Origin: Anaerolineae bacterium
GTDB taxonomy: Bacteria; Chloroflexota; Anaerolineae; 4572-78; J111
Length of the DNA: 64,000 nt
Direction: 5' to 3'
NCBI GenBank assembly: GCA_023382535.1
Contig: JAHDWA010000028.1
Coordinates: 1-64,000 of the forward strand
Shown here: in pieces, positions 1 to 8,279 of the stretch
Layout of the letters: each line of letters starts with the position of its first letter
Position numbering within the stretch: position 1 is the stretch's first letter
The notes under the pieces: model-generated
The model's database searches: none
Told to the model about the DNA's origin: nothing
The model's input: only the letters and a program-made list of their open reading frames with translations
Program-made: the position numbers and the translations under genes

Positions 1-61
1 AGGTAGCAGAGTCGTATCATCCCTCCTGTCTACCGTCTACTATTTTTAGAGGAGTTGAACC

Positions 62-1033
62 ATGCCCCTGATTCATCAACGCTATAATGAACGCTTTATC
101 GAGAACGCCCAAAAAAGCGGCGAGCCGCTCACTCCAGAAGCTAAATATGGGGTCCGGGTGGTTAAAGCCGATGCAGCCGAGGGGGAAACCTATTGGCGGC
201 TGGTTGGGGTGCATCACCTGCTGCCCGATGAAAATGTAAGCAAGCATAACATTTACATTGAGGCTTTGGATGAGCAGGGCAAACGCCTCAGGAATCCGAT
301 TGCCTGGGCCGGCTGGACCTGGGAGGGACGGCGGCCCAACGAGCGCGCCGATCCCGTGCCACTGGACAAACCTGATAATGAAACAGCCGGCGATATTGCC
401 ATTCATTTTGGGCAAAAAGCCAGCGTTTGGATCAAAGGGCCTGGCCGGGATGCCAATGATAAAAGCGACCGGGTCGAGAATCTGCATACTGCCCACCCCG
501 ATGAACCGCTCCCCGATGGCCGGCTATTCAACACCCTGGGCCATCATTCCTTTTATCTGGTTTTCCAGCGCACCCGCAAGCAAGCCCAAGGGGCTTCCAC
601 CGGCGCCACACCTGTCTCAACAACGCCGTCGCCTCCCCCGCCCCCGCCTCCAGCTCCGCCAAAGCCGGCGCCACCACCGCCGCCACCCCCACCATCGCCG
701 CCGCCACAACCCCAAATTCCACCCCAGCCCGGGACGACGATGAAGAGCATTAACCACTATCTTCTCCTGGGCCCCACTGGCAGCCGGGGCCGGCAAACCA
801 ACTTGCTGCTGGCCGCCAACTACATTCTAACTTTCTCCCCAACCGTGGGTTTCAGCGTGGCCGAGGCCAAACAGGCCCGCCAGGTGACAATAATTGGCGA
901 AGGCATCAGCCCCGCCGACCAGCAGGCCATTCAAAGTTCTGGAACCCAAATTGAAGTGCTATCCGGCGACCCCTATACGATTGAAGCCAAACTCAACGAG
1001 CGAATTCGGACGGGACGCGCGTTTGGGGGGTAA
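62..1033 (+). CDS. Hypothetical two-domain protein with polyproline linker
   Basis: I do not recognise a named family. Residues 1-175 look like one globular domain rich in Trp, His and Gly. Residues 188-224 are a nearly pure proline linker. Residues 227-323 form a compact alpha/beta-looking domain starting at NHYLLLGP. There is no signal peptide or membrane segment, so a cytoplasmic location, or export by an unseen route, is open. The ATG at 62 follows GAGGAG at 7 bases. The stop lies 31 bases before the YfhO-like gene, with a short microrepeat between, so the two could be co-transcribed. Existence of the gene is well supported by length and RBS; function is unknown. Confidence 0.8.
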   Translation: MPLIHQRYNERFIENAQKSGEPLTPEAKYGVRVVKADAAEGETYWRLVGVHHLLPDENVSKHNIYIEALDEQGKRLRNPIAWAGWTWEGRRPNERADPVPLDKPDNETAGDIAIHFGQKASVWIKGPGRDANDKSDRVENLHTAHPDEPLPDGRLFNTLGHHSFYLVFQRTRKQAQGASTGATPVSTTPSPPPPPPPAPPKPAPPPPPPPPSPPPQPQIPPQPGTTMKSINHYLLLGPTGSRGRQTNLLLAANYILTFSPTVGFSVAEAKQARQVTIIGEGISPADQQAIQSSGTQIEVLSGDPYTIEAKLNERIRTGRAFGG

Positions 1034-1064
1034 GTGGAGGATTGGAAGGCTGGAAGGTTGGTAG

Positions 1065-3560
1065 ATGTCATTATTCAACGGTTATTCCCAATCCTCCCGC
1101 CAGTATCGTTCGTTGGTGCTCGAATTTATTGTAGCCGCGCTGCTGCTGGCCTTGGCTACTGTTGGCTTTTTCTGGCAAATATTGTTCACCCCGGCTACCT
1201 GGCAGCCGGCTGGCGGCGGCGACTTGGCCCCTTTCCTTTATCCCAACTACACCTTTGCCGCGCAATCGCTGCACCAGGGGATTATTCCCCTCTGGAACCC
1301 GCATCTTTACAGCGGTACTCCCTTCGCCGCCGACATACAGTCTGGCCTGTTTTACCCGGTCAACCTGCTGATTTTTTTACTCGTTCCCCATTTAACTTAC
1401 GAATGGCTGGAGTACCTGGCTATCTTTCATTTTTGGCTGGCCGGGACAACAATGTATGTGTGCCTGCGGCTATTACGACCGCCGACCGCCGACCAAAGAC
1501 CGGGAGCCAGTACAACACGCATCACGCATCACGTCCTCCCCCTCTCCCCTCTCGCCGCCTTTGCCGGGGCTTTGGCCTTTGAGTTCAGCGATCTTTTCAT
1601 CGTTCACTTTGGCAATTTAAATATGATTGCCGTGGCTGCCTGGCTGCCGCTCATTTTTCTCCTCTTTCACCACAGCCTGAGCCAAAAAAGTCTCGGCTTG
1701 GCTGCTGCCAGTGGGGCTGTGCTGGCTATCGCCACCCTGGCTGGACACATTCAAATTACCCTGTTCATCCTGCTCACCCTGGGCCTGTACACCCTCTGGC
1801 ATTTACGATTTACGATTTACGATTTGCGATTTTGGATTGGGCACAGGGGAGGTCACATCACTGAAGACCTACCCTCAACAAAGCCAACAAACATTACGGC
1901 CCATCCCCTATCCTCCATCCTCCATCCTCTATTCTCCCTCCTCCTGACCCTTCTCGTCACCATTGGCCTCCCTGCCCTGCTCCTCTTTCCGGCTTACGAA
2001 TTCAGCCGCTACACCCCCCGCGCGGAACTCCCCTATGCCGAGGCAGCCCAGTACTCGCTCCACCCGGCACAATTGATCGGCCTGCTTGTCCCTAATTACT
2101 TTGGCCGTGACCCGGCCCTGCACTGGGGCCCCTGGGCGCGGGTCGAGACAGGTTACATCGGCATCATGACCCTGTTATTAGCCCTGATTGGCGCGCTCTT
2201 TTATCCCGGCCGTCTGAAACGTTTCTTTATCGGTCTGGGCCTGATTGCCTTATTATTAGCCATGGGCGGCTATACGCTGCTGCACGGCTGGCTTTACGCC
2301 ACACTGCCCGGCTTTGACCAGCTCCGCGCCCCGGCTCGCTTCATCCTCTTGTTGGACTTCAGTCTGGCGGGGTTGGCCGCGTTTGGGTTAAACACCCTCT
2401 TGCAGCCTCTCGGCGAAAATACCCGGACCGGCCTGGGTAAACTGCTCAAAATTCTGGCCTGGAGCCTGGGCGGATTGATCGTTGTCGCTGCCCCGCTCAG
2501 CTACTTTGCCCTGCTTGTTACTCAGGACCGCAATCCGGCCATCTTCAACCGGGCCGCCGGCGCAGCGACAGGCGTAACAACATTCGCTTTTTTTGTTATA
2601 GCGGCCCTGGTTGTCCTTTATTTAATTTATAATCGTTGGTTACGCGAAAAACAAGCAGGGTTCGCGGCTGTTGCCTTGATTGCCCTGGATTTGTTTACCC
2701 TGGGTTACAACGTAGACATCGGCCACACCAGCCCGGTCAAAGGATTTGACCACCCGGCGGCCCTGGCCTTTTTGCAGAGTGACCCCAGTTTATACCGCCT
2801 CGAAGTAACAACCGATGTGTGGCATGCCTGGCAGCCCAATACCGCCCTGCTTCACGGCCTGTACGATGTCTGGGGCCTGTACAATCCCCTCACCTTAGCC
2901 GATACCACGCTTTATTGGGAAGGTGCGCCCCCACGCCATACCGGCCGGTACAACTTTTTAGGGATCAAGTACATCATTGCCGGCAAAGCCGGCGCACCCG
3001 CCGACGGCGCCATCGTCCCGGTCTTCGATGGCGACCCGGACATCAATATTTACCTCAACCAGGACGCCCTGGCCCGCGCCCTGTTTGTCAGCCAGGCCAC
3101 TATCGTTCCCAATCACGACGCCGCCTGGCAGGCCCTCCGCGCCGACGACTTCAACCCCGCCACCACCGTTATTTTAGAAGAAGATTCGGCTGCTCCTCTG
3201 CCCCCCCGCTCCCCTGCCCCCCTGCCTCAACCTAGCGCCACTCTCTCCATCCTTAACTACGGCCTCCACAGCATCACCCTCGCCGTCGAAACCGATCAAC
3301 CCGGCTACCTGGTCCTGGCCGATGCCTACTACCCTGGCTGGCAGGCCACCCTTGACTCTCAGCCCACGCCCATCTGGCGGGCCAATTATGCTTTCCGCGC
3401 AGTTTACGTCGCGGCCGGGCAGCATACGGTTCAGTTTGTTTTTGATCCGGTGATTTGGAAGGTGGGTGTGGCGGTCAGCGGGGTAACCTCGTTGGGTTTG
3501 TTGGGCTGGCTGGGCTGGAGGTGGAGGAAAGCACTATTCGCCTCAAAGTTCTCCGGGTAG
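1065..3560 (+). CDS. YfhO-like multi-pass membrane protein
   Basis: The 831-residue protein has an N-terminal membrane anchor, about a dozen hydrophobic helices to roughly residue 545, and a soluble C-terminal region ending in one last helix near 800-825. This layout, with motifs such as PLWNPHLYSGTPFAADIQSG in the first loop, matches the YfhO family, membrane proteins related to GT-C glycosyltransferases and implicated in decorating cell-envelope polymers in other bacteria. Substrate cannot be read from sequence. Three loops contain low-complexity insertions derived from DNA microrepeats (near residues 138-152, 246-265 and 711-722) that keep the frame. The family call is fairly safe; activity is inferred. 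Confidence 0.85.
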   Translation: MSLFNGYSQSSRQYRSLVLEFIVAALLLALATVGFFWQILFTPATWQPAGGGDLAPFLYPNYTFAAQSLHQGIIPLWNPHLYSGTPFAADIQSGLFYPVNLLIFLLVPHLTYEWLEYLAIFHFWLAGTTMYVCLRLLRPPTADQRPGASTTRITHHVLPLSPLAAFAGALAFEFSDLFIVHFGNLNMIAVAAWLPLIFLLFHHSLSQKSLGLAAASGAVLAIATLAGHIQITLFILLTLGLYTLWHLRFTIYDLRFWIGHRGGHITEDLPSTKPTNITAHPLSSILHPLFSLLLTLLVTIGLPALLLFPAYEFSRYTPRAELPYAEAAQYSLHPAQLIGLLVPNYFGRDPALHWGPWARVETGYIGIMTLLLALIGALFYPGRLKRFFIGLGLIALLLAMGGYTLLHGWLYATLPGFDQLRAPARFILLLDFSLAGLAAFGLNTLLQPLGENTRTGLGKLLKILAWSLGGLIVVAAPLSYFALLVTQDRNPAIFNRAAGAATGVTTFAFFVIAALVVLYLIYNRWLREKQAGFAAVALIALDLFTLGYNVDIGHTSPVKGFDHPAALAFLQSDPSLYRLEVTTDVWHAWQPNTALLHGLYDVWGLYNPLTLADTTLYWEGAPPRHTGRYNFLGIKYIIAGKAGAPADGAIVPVFDGDPDINIYLNQDALARALFVSQATIVPNHDAAWQALRADDFNPATTVILEEDSAAPLPPRSPAPLPQPSATLSILNYGLHSITLAVETDQPGYLVLADAYYPGWQATLDSQPTPIWRANYAFRAVYVAAGQHTVQFVFDPVIWKVGVAVSGVTSLGLLGWLGWRWRKALFASKFSG
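1475..1533. repeat. Microrepeats inside yfhO-like gene
   Basis: Two different short tandem repeats lie side by side in coding sequence: GACCGCC units at 1477-1494 and ACGCATC units at 1517-1533. Both occur elsewhere in the window in intergenic DNA. Here they encode a Pro/Arg/Thr/His-rich loop between membrane helices without breaking the frame. Confidence 0.75.
1800..1942. repeat. Further microrepeats inside yfhO-like gene
   Basis: ATTTACG units (1800-1830) run into a TTTTGGATTGGG stretch, and TCCTCCA units lie at 1911-1930. The same words recur in intergenic hairpins at 21911-21940 and 57719-57775. They code for a loop of about 45 residues that would not be expected in this family. Confidence 0.65.
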
Positions 3561-3584
3561 TTATAAGCTCAGTTTAGACTCTTT

Positions 3585-4376
3585 TCAACTCGAGGCGCTG
3601 CTATAGCGCCGCAGCCCGGAGCGGAATAGGGCCGACGCCCCGCACAGTAACACCCCGGCCAGGGCTAGACTGCCGAGTAACATCTGCCAGGCCAGCGCGC
3701 CGGTTAGAGCTTGCGCCGGAACAGTGGTCATCAGTCCGACCGGGATGATCCAGGTCAGCATGAGTCGCAGCCAACCCGGATACAGGCCGACCGGATAACG
3801 GGCCATTTGGAAGAAGGCATCGAAGACCCAGGTGAACAAGAAACCGGGACTCCAAAAAACCAGGCCGGTAAAAGCCAGCAAGATGGCGTACAGGATAGCC
3901 ACCGCCGCCAGCAGAGCGAGGCTAAAGGTGAGTAGTTGCATCAAGCTCAGGGTTAGCCCTAATTGGTTCAGGGCCAGGCCGAGCACGACCAGACCCAGGG
4001 CCAGGTCCACCAGGGCCAGCGGCCGCCAGTAGCGCAGGCTGGCCAGGAATTGGATATCTACCGGCCGCAGCAGGGTGAAGTCGAGCCGGCCGCTCCACAC
4101 CTCGCCGTCCATGCCGGCCAGCGCCTCCAGGCTCGGCCCCAACACCAGCCCGCGCAGGGCGTTGAGACTCAGGTAAACGCCCAGCAGGGCCAGGGTAGAG
4201 GCAAAATCCCAACCGTGGACTGCCTCTACCTGCCCAAATATTACCACCACCCCCAGCACGCCAGTAGCCAAATTCAGCAGCGAATGTAACAGACTGAGCC
4301 AGAAATTGGCGGAGTAGGCCAGCTCGTTTTGGATAGAAGCCCCGGCAAAGAGACGCACCAGTCTCAGATAAGTCAT
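3585..4376 (-). CDS. ABC-2 type exporter permease (COG3694-like)
   Basis: A 263-residue integral membrane protein with about six hydrophobic helices and no catalytic motif. It is the second permease of a three-gene ABC exporter. The start at 4376 (MTYLRLVRLFAGA) is chosen because longer readings run into the upstream permease in another frame, and 4376 lies only two bases from that gene's stop, which suggests translational coupling. Together with the next two genes it matches the COG4586/COG4587/COG3694 set of uncharacterised exporters. Substrate unknown; lipids, peptides or drugs are possible. Confidence 0.88.
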   Translation of the reverse strand: MTYLRLVRLFAGASIQNELAYSANFWLSLLHSLLNLATGVLGVVVIFGQVEAVHGWDFASTLALLGVYLSLNALRGLVLGPSLEALAGMDGEVWSGRLDFTLLRPVDIQFLASLRYWRPLALVDLALGLVVLGLALNQLGLTLSLMQLLTFSLALLAAVAILYAILLAFTGLVFWSPGFLFTWVFDAFFQMARYPVGLYPGWLRLMLTWIIPVGLMTTVPAQALTGALAWQMLLGSLALAGVLLCGASALFRSGLRRYSSASS

Positions 4377-4378
4377 CT

Positions 4379-5170
4379 TCAGCCTCCAATCGCCGCGTAA
4401 CGTTTGACCCCGGCCCGCCAGATCGTCCGAAACAGAGCCAGGGTCATGACCAGCCAGGCCGCCTGGAGGGCAAAGCCCAGCCACACCTCCATCATGTCTA
4501 ACTGCCCGGTCAGCACCTCGACGGGGAAACCGATCATGTAACGAAAAGGCAGCATCGTGGCCGCCTGCCTCATCAAGCCGGGCAGCAGAATAACCGGGGC
4601 GACCTGTCCCGCCAGGAGAAAAATAAGCGTATCCTGCACGGCCAGCAGTCCATCGGCCCGTGTAGACCAGAAGACCAGCAAAGCCAACCCGTAGCCCCAA
4701 AAGAAGCGGAGCGCCCAGGCCAGGACTAAGGCCGGAATAAAGGCCAGGCTGTTGCCCCAGGTAAGGTGATACTCGGGCTGCAAGAGCAGGGCCAGGATAC
4801 CCACGGCAGGAATCACAAAGATCATGTAGACCACTTTGCCGGCCACTTCCGTAGCCAGGGCATCAAACAACGGCGACAAGGGTCGCAGGAGCAGGCTATT
4901 CATTTTGCCGTCCCGGATCATGTCACCCACCGTCCAGTTAGTTTGGGCGTAGGTCAGTTGGTTGACCAGGATCAAAGCCAGGTAGTAGGCCACAAACTCG
5001 CCCCGGCTCAATCCGCTGATGGTCTGCCCGCCGGCAGCGGTTGACCAGACCAGGAGATAAATCAGCGGCGGGATCATCCACATAAACGCCAACAGGAAGA
5101 AAAAGCTGCGATACTGCAACCATGACAGCCATGTGCTCTGGATGAGCGCCCAACCTCCCCGCCGATTCAT
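4379..5170 (-). CDS. ABC-2 type exporter permease (COG4587-like)
   Basis: A 263-residue membrane protein with six predicted helices, the first permease of the ABC-2 exporter. It overlaps the ATPase gene by four bases (ATGA at 5167-5170), a sign of coupled translation and fixed subunit ratio. An amphipathic N-terminus (MNRRGGWALIQSTWLSWLQY) precedes the first helix, as in this family. It probably forms a heterodimer with the product of 3585-4376. Substrate unknown. Confidence 0.88.
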   Translation of the reverse strand: MNRRGGWALIQSTWLSWLQYRSFFFLLAFMWMIPPLIYLLVWSTAAGGQTISGLSRGEFVAYYLALILVNQLTYAQTNWTVGDMIRDGKMNSLLLRPLSPLFDALATEVAGKVVYMIFVIPAVGILALLLQPEYHLTWGNSLAFIPALVLAWALRFFWGYGLALLVFWSTRADGLLAVQDTLIFLLAGQVAPVILLPGLMRQAATMLPFRYMIGFPVEVLTGQLDMMEVWLGFALQAAWLVMTLALFRTIWRAGVKRYAAIGG

Positions 5171-6165
5171 AGTTCGCCCTCCTGGTAAATTTGGTCAATG
5201 ACCGCTTCCAGGGGCGGGTCTTCAACGGCTAGATCAACGACGGGCAGCGTTTGCAGCAGGTGAGCGGTCAGCGCAGGCGCTTCCGACCGGCCCACCCGCA
5301 GGGTTAGGCGGCTGTTTTCCTCAGCGATGACTTCGGCGCAGGGGGGCAGGGGCAGGCCAGACATCTGCCCGGAGGAGCCGTTGCCCAGGCTGACCTGAAT
5401 CAGCTTAAAGGGGGCCAGCCGCTGCGCCAATTCATTGAGAGGGCCGTCGTAGAGCAGCGCGCCCCGATGGATCAGGATCACGCGCGGGCAGAGCGCAGCC
5501 ACGTCGGCCATGTAGTGGCTGGTCAGGATAATCGTTACACCGCTGCGGCGGTTATACTCGGCCAGAAAGCGCCGTAATTGGCCCTGCATGGTCACATCCA
5601 ACCCCAATGTCGGCTCATCGAGGAACATGACCTGGGGCCGGTGGAGCAGCCCGGCCACCAGCTCGCACTTCATCCGCTCGCCCAGCGAGAGGTTGCGCAC
5701 CGGCCGGGTCAGCAGTTCCTGCATAGCCAGCAGTTCGACCAGCTCCGCCAGCGTCTGCTTAAATTCACCGGGCGGCACATGATACATTTCACCCAGCACC
5801 CGAAACGTATCCAGCGGCGGGATGTCCCACAACATCTGGCTCTTGTTGCCCAGCACCATGCTGATGCGCCGCAGGTAATCGGCCCGGCGCTGCCAGGGGA
5901 TAAAACCCAGCACGGAGACCTCTCCCCTGGTCGGATACAACAGGCCGGAGAGTATCTTCAGGGTCGTCGTTTTACCCGCGCCGTTGGGGCCGATAAAGCC
6001 AACCATTTCTCCTGCTTCGATCATAAAGTTAACCTCTCTGACCGCCGCAACCTCGCGATAAGTGCGCTTCACCACACTTTTAAGCGAGGCGACCAGGCCG
6101 GGATCGCGCTCCGGCACGCGGTAGGTTTTGGAGAGATTGTGCACCGCAATTCGCGCTTCGGTCAT
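5167..6165 (-). CDS. ABC exporter ATP-binding protein (COG4586-like)
   Basis: The ATPase of the exporter, 332 residues from the start used here. Visible motifs are Walker A GPNGAGKT (59-66), signature LSLGERMK (159-166), Walker B VMFLDEP (179-185) and the switch histidine in TSHYMADV (about 217). The RTYREVAAVREV stretch before Walker A and the C-terminal extension after residue 235 fit the COG4586 group. The ATG at 6165 follows GGAGGT at 13 bases; an ATG at 6186 is nearly as good. Reading frames further upstream lack family similarity. It lies 254 bases after the double-MerR gene on the same strand, so that regulator may control it. Confidence 0.9.
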   Translation of the reverse strand: MTEARIAVHNLSKTYRVPERDPGLVASLKSVVKRTYREVAAVREVNFMIEAGEMVGFIGPNGAGKTTTLKILSGLLYPTRGEVSVLGFIPWQRRADYLRRISMVLGNKSQMLWDIPPLDTFRVLGEMYHVPPGEFKQTLAELVELLAMQELLTRPVRNLSLGERMKCELVAGLLHRPQVMFLDEPTLGLDVTMQGQLRRFLAEYNRRSGVTIILTSHYMADVAALCPRVILIHRGALLYDGPLNELAQRLAPFKLIQVSLGNGSSGQMSGLPLPPCAEVIAEENSRLTLRVGRSEAPALTAHLLQTLPVVDLAVEDPPLEAVIDQIYQEGEL

Positions 6166-6419
6166 TTTGCTTATTTGTACCTCCATCTTTAGTCGTTTGC
6201 TCCGAATTCTTATTCTATCACTATTATATGGCCCTGGTGGGCTAATGGAGGGTTTGACAACAGAAAACCCCACGGCTACATTAGTCATCCTCGGGTCTCC
6301 TTGGTACAAGTTCCGGTGGGTCACCTCAATCTTGTTCCAGGGGGACCTGTTTGTTTAGTTTAACCTGTCAATTCAGGTTGGCTCTTTTTAATAGGTAGTT
6401 GAGCAGAGGGTCCGGCAGG

Positions 6420-7184
6420 TCATCTTGACCCCCTTTTGGCGATCATCCCCTCCAATTGGGCGATTATCTCTCTCGCCCGCTGCTCCTGTTCGGCCAGGGT
6501 GGTCAGCCACTGGTCGGCGGCGGTGAGGATGTCTTCGTCGGGGCGCGGGGTGTCAAGGGCCTCGCGCAGTCCCTCCCGCCGGCCCTGGTCAAGCTGCAGC
6601 AGCATCCGCAGGACGGCCATCATGCTGTACCCGGCGCGCAGCAGCAGCCGGATGACTCGCAGGCGACCGATTTCAGCCGGGCCGTAGCGCCGGTAGCCGG
6701 TCGTAGGGTCACGCGGCACGGTCAGCAAGCCGTTGCGCTCCCAATTGCGCAAGATATCAATGGTCACAGCCAGCAGTTGGGCAGTCTGGCCGATGGATAA
6801 AGGCTTAGCCGCCGCCTCGACAATACCGCCACGCGCCCAGCGCTCGAGGAAGGCCGCTGCTTCCTCCGCCTGGGCGCGCTCGGCTTGCACCAGGGTCAGG
6901 TGAAGCTGCGCCTGGGCCAAGGCGCCCTCCAAGTCTCCGGAAGCGGTCTGTCTGACCAGTGCCAGCGCCGACCGGCGGATAGCTTGTCCCGGCCAGCCGC
7001 CGTGCAAGGCCAGCCGGGCCAGGCGCATCTGGTCGAGATGGGTTTCGGTGAACTGGCGATAACCACTGGGGCTGCGCGAAACCGGCGACAGAAAGCCCCA
7101 CTGCTCGTAGAGCCGGACGGTGTTGGGATGGACGCCTACGGCTTTACTTATTTCGGATGTGCGCAGGTAGTGACGACGGGCCAT
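6420..7184 (-). CDS. Transcription regulator with two tandem MerR domains
   Basis: The 254-residue protein has one MerR-type winged helix at 7-75 (TSEISKAVGVHPNTVRLYEQ, then SGYRQF) and a second at about 128-200 (LSIGQTAQLLAVTIDILRNW, then TGYRRY). The usual MerR has one such domain followed by a coiled coil and effector pocket. No metal-binding cysteines are present. ATG at 7184 follows AAAGGAT at 6 bases. It is divergent from the CuA operon starting at 7286 and upstream of the ABC exporter, so it could regulate either. A MerR dimer normally binds between over-spaced -35 and -10 boxes; with two domains one chain might supply both DNA contacts (inference). Confidence 0.9.
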   Translation of the reverse strand: MARRHYLRTSEISKAVGVHPNTVRLYEQWGFLSPVSRSPSGYRQFTETHLDQMRLARLALHGGWPGQAIRRSALALVRQTASGDLEGALAQAQLHLTLVQAERAQAEEAAAFLERWARGGIVEAAAKPLSIGQTAQLLAVTIDILRNWERNGLLTVPRDPTTGYRRYGPAEIGRLRVIRLLLRAGYSMMAVLRMLLQLDQGRREGLREALDTPRPDEDILTAADQWLTTLAEQEQRAREIIAQLEGMIAKRGSR

Positions 7185-7285
7185 AGGTTATCCTTTACAC
7201 AATCTTCATAAAACCTTCGTCAAAACTTTAATTGGCTCCCTTAAAATAGAATATAAAACTTCAATGAGCAAGTGAGACAGCAATT

Positions 7286-7759
7286 ATGGTGAAAGCAAAT
7301 ATCTATCTTCTTTTTGGGCCATTCCTACTGCTGGTCCTGCTGGGAGCGGCCGGCTGTACCAGTGGAGCCGCTACCGGCATGCAGGCGGCATCTCCAATAG
7401 AACTCCCCCTGGCCTCGCTGTCGGCGATGCCGGCGTTTGTGCAAGAGGCCCCTCCATCAGTCCAGGAAGCTTATCGTTTTGCTGTGGCCAACCCCGAGGT
7501 AATGCACCAAATTCCCTGCTACTGCGGCTGTGGGGCGATGGGACATCAGGATAATCTGGGCTGCTATGTCAAAGAGTTCCGGCCCGATGGCTCGATTGAG
7601 TTTGATAACCATGCCACCGGCTGCACCATCTGTGTGGATATTACCCAAGATGTCATGCGCTTAAGCCGAGAGGGACAGGATTTAAAGACCATTCGTACTT
7701 ACATTGACAAACAGTACAGTCAATACGGTCCATCTACTAACACCCCGCCTGTGGAGTAA
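7286..7759 (+). CDS. PCYCGC-motif lipoprotein
   Basis: A 157-residue exported lipoprotein with lipobox LLGAAGC (Cys at about 24). The core IPCYCGCGAMGHQDNL followed by ATGCTICVDI and a C-terminal TIRTYIDKQY matches the family named after its PCYCGC motif (Pfam PF13798, role unknown). The cysteine/histidine set suggests metal or heme-related chemistry outside the membrane. First gene of a tight four-gene operon with two CuA proteins and a polyferredoxin, so a copper-handling or assembly role is a reasonable guess but not shown. ATG at 7286 has only a weak RBS. Confidence 0.88.
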   Translation: MVKANIYLLFGPFLLLVLLGAAGCTSGAATGMQAASPIELPLASLSAMPAFVQEAPPSVQEAYRFAVANPEVMHQIPCYCGCGAMGHQDNLGCYVKEFRPDGSIEFDNHATGCTICVDITQDVMRLSREGQDLKTIRTYIDKQYSQYGPSTNTPPVE

Positions 7760-7793
7760 ACTTATCAACTCGCGACCTTTCCGGCAGCTAATT

Positions 7794-8279
7794 ATGCGCT
7801 CACCTGTTTTTGCTCAAAACCTGCTTTTGCTCATTTTTGTCGCCCTCGGTGCTGCTATCCTGGTGATACCCTGGCCTTTTCGCCCGGCCCCGACAACGCG
7901 CCATTTTACCCTGGATAGCCGCCAGTTTGCCTATGAGCCAGGCACGTTGCAGGTCAACCAGGGTGACACTGTAATCATTTCGCTGACGGCCTCGGACGTG
8001 GTTCACGGGTTGTACCTGGACGGCTACGGCCTGAAAACGCGCGTCGAGCCGGGCCAGTCGCAAACTATTCAGTTTGTGGCCGATAAGCCGGGCAAATTCC
8101 GCTATCGCTGCTCGGTGAGCTGCGGCACGCTGCATCCCTTTATGATCGGCGAACTCATTGTTGGTCCCAACACTACCTTTGACCGGGCGGTCGCCCTGCT
8201 GGCGCTGGTGGTGGGAGGGATGTTAATCTATCTCTGGCGTTTTCCCCTGGCCCAGCCGGGCGAAGCGATGTTACCCTAA
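7794..8279 (+). CDS. Membrane-anchored CuA-type cupredoxin
   Basis: A 161-residue protein with a helix at 9-27, a cupredoxin fold at about 36-125 and a second helix at 131-150. The copper site is explicit: H71 (VVHGLYL) and C106-S-V-S-C110-G-T-L-H114-P-F-M117, the C-x3-C-x3-H-x2-M pattern of the binuclear CuA centre of cytochrome oxidase subunit II and nitrous oxide reductase. There is no oxidase core gene nearby, so this is a stand-alone CuA electron carrier. A TTG at 7704 would add 30 residues overlapping the previous gene; ATG 7794 is preferred. The stop overlaps the next start (TAATG). Confidence 0.9.
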   Translation: MRSPVFAQNLLLLIFVALGAAILVIPWPFRPAPTTRHFTLDSRQFAYEPGTLQVNQGDTVIISLTASDVVHGLYLDGYGLKTRVEPGQSQTIQFVADKPGKFRYRCSVSCGTLHPFMIGELIVGPNTTFDRAVALLALVVGGMLIYLWRFPLAQPGEAMLP

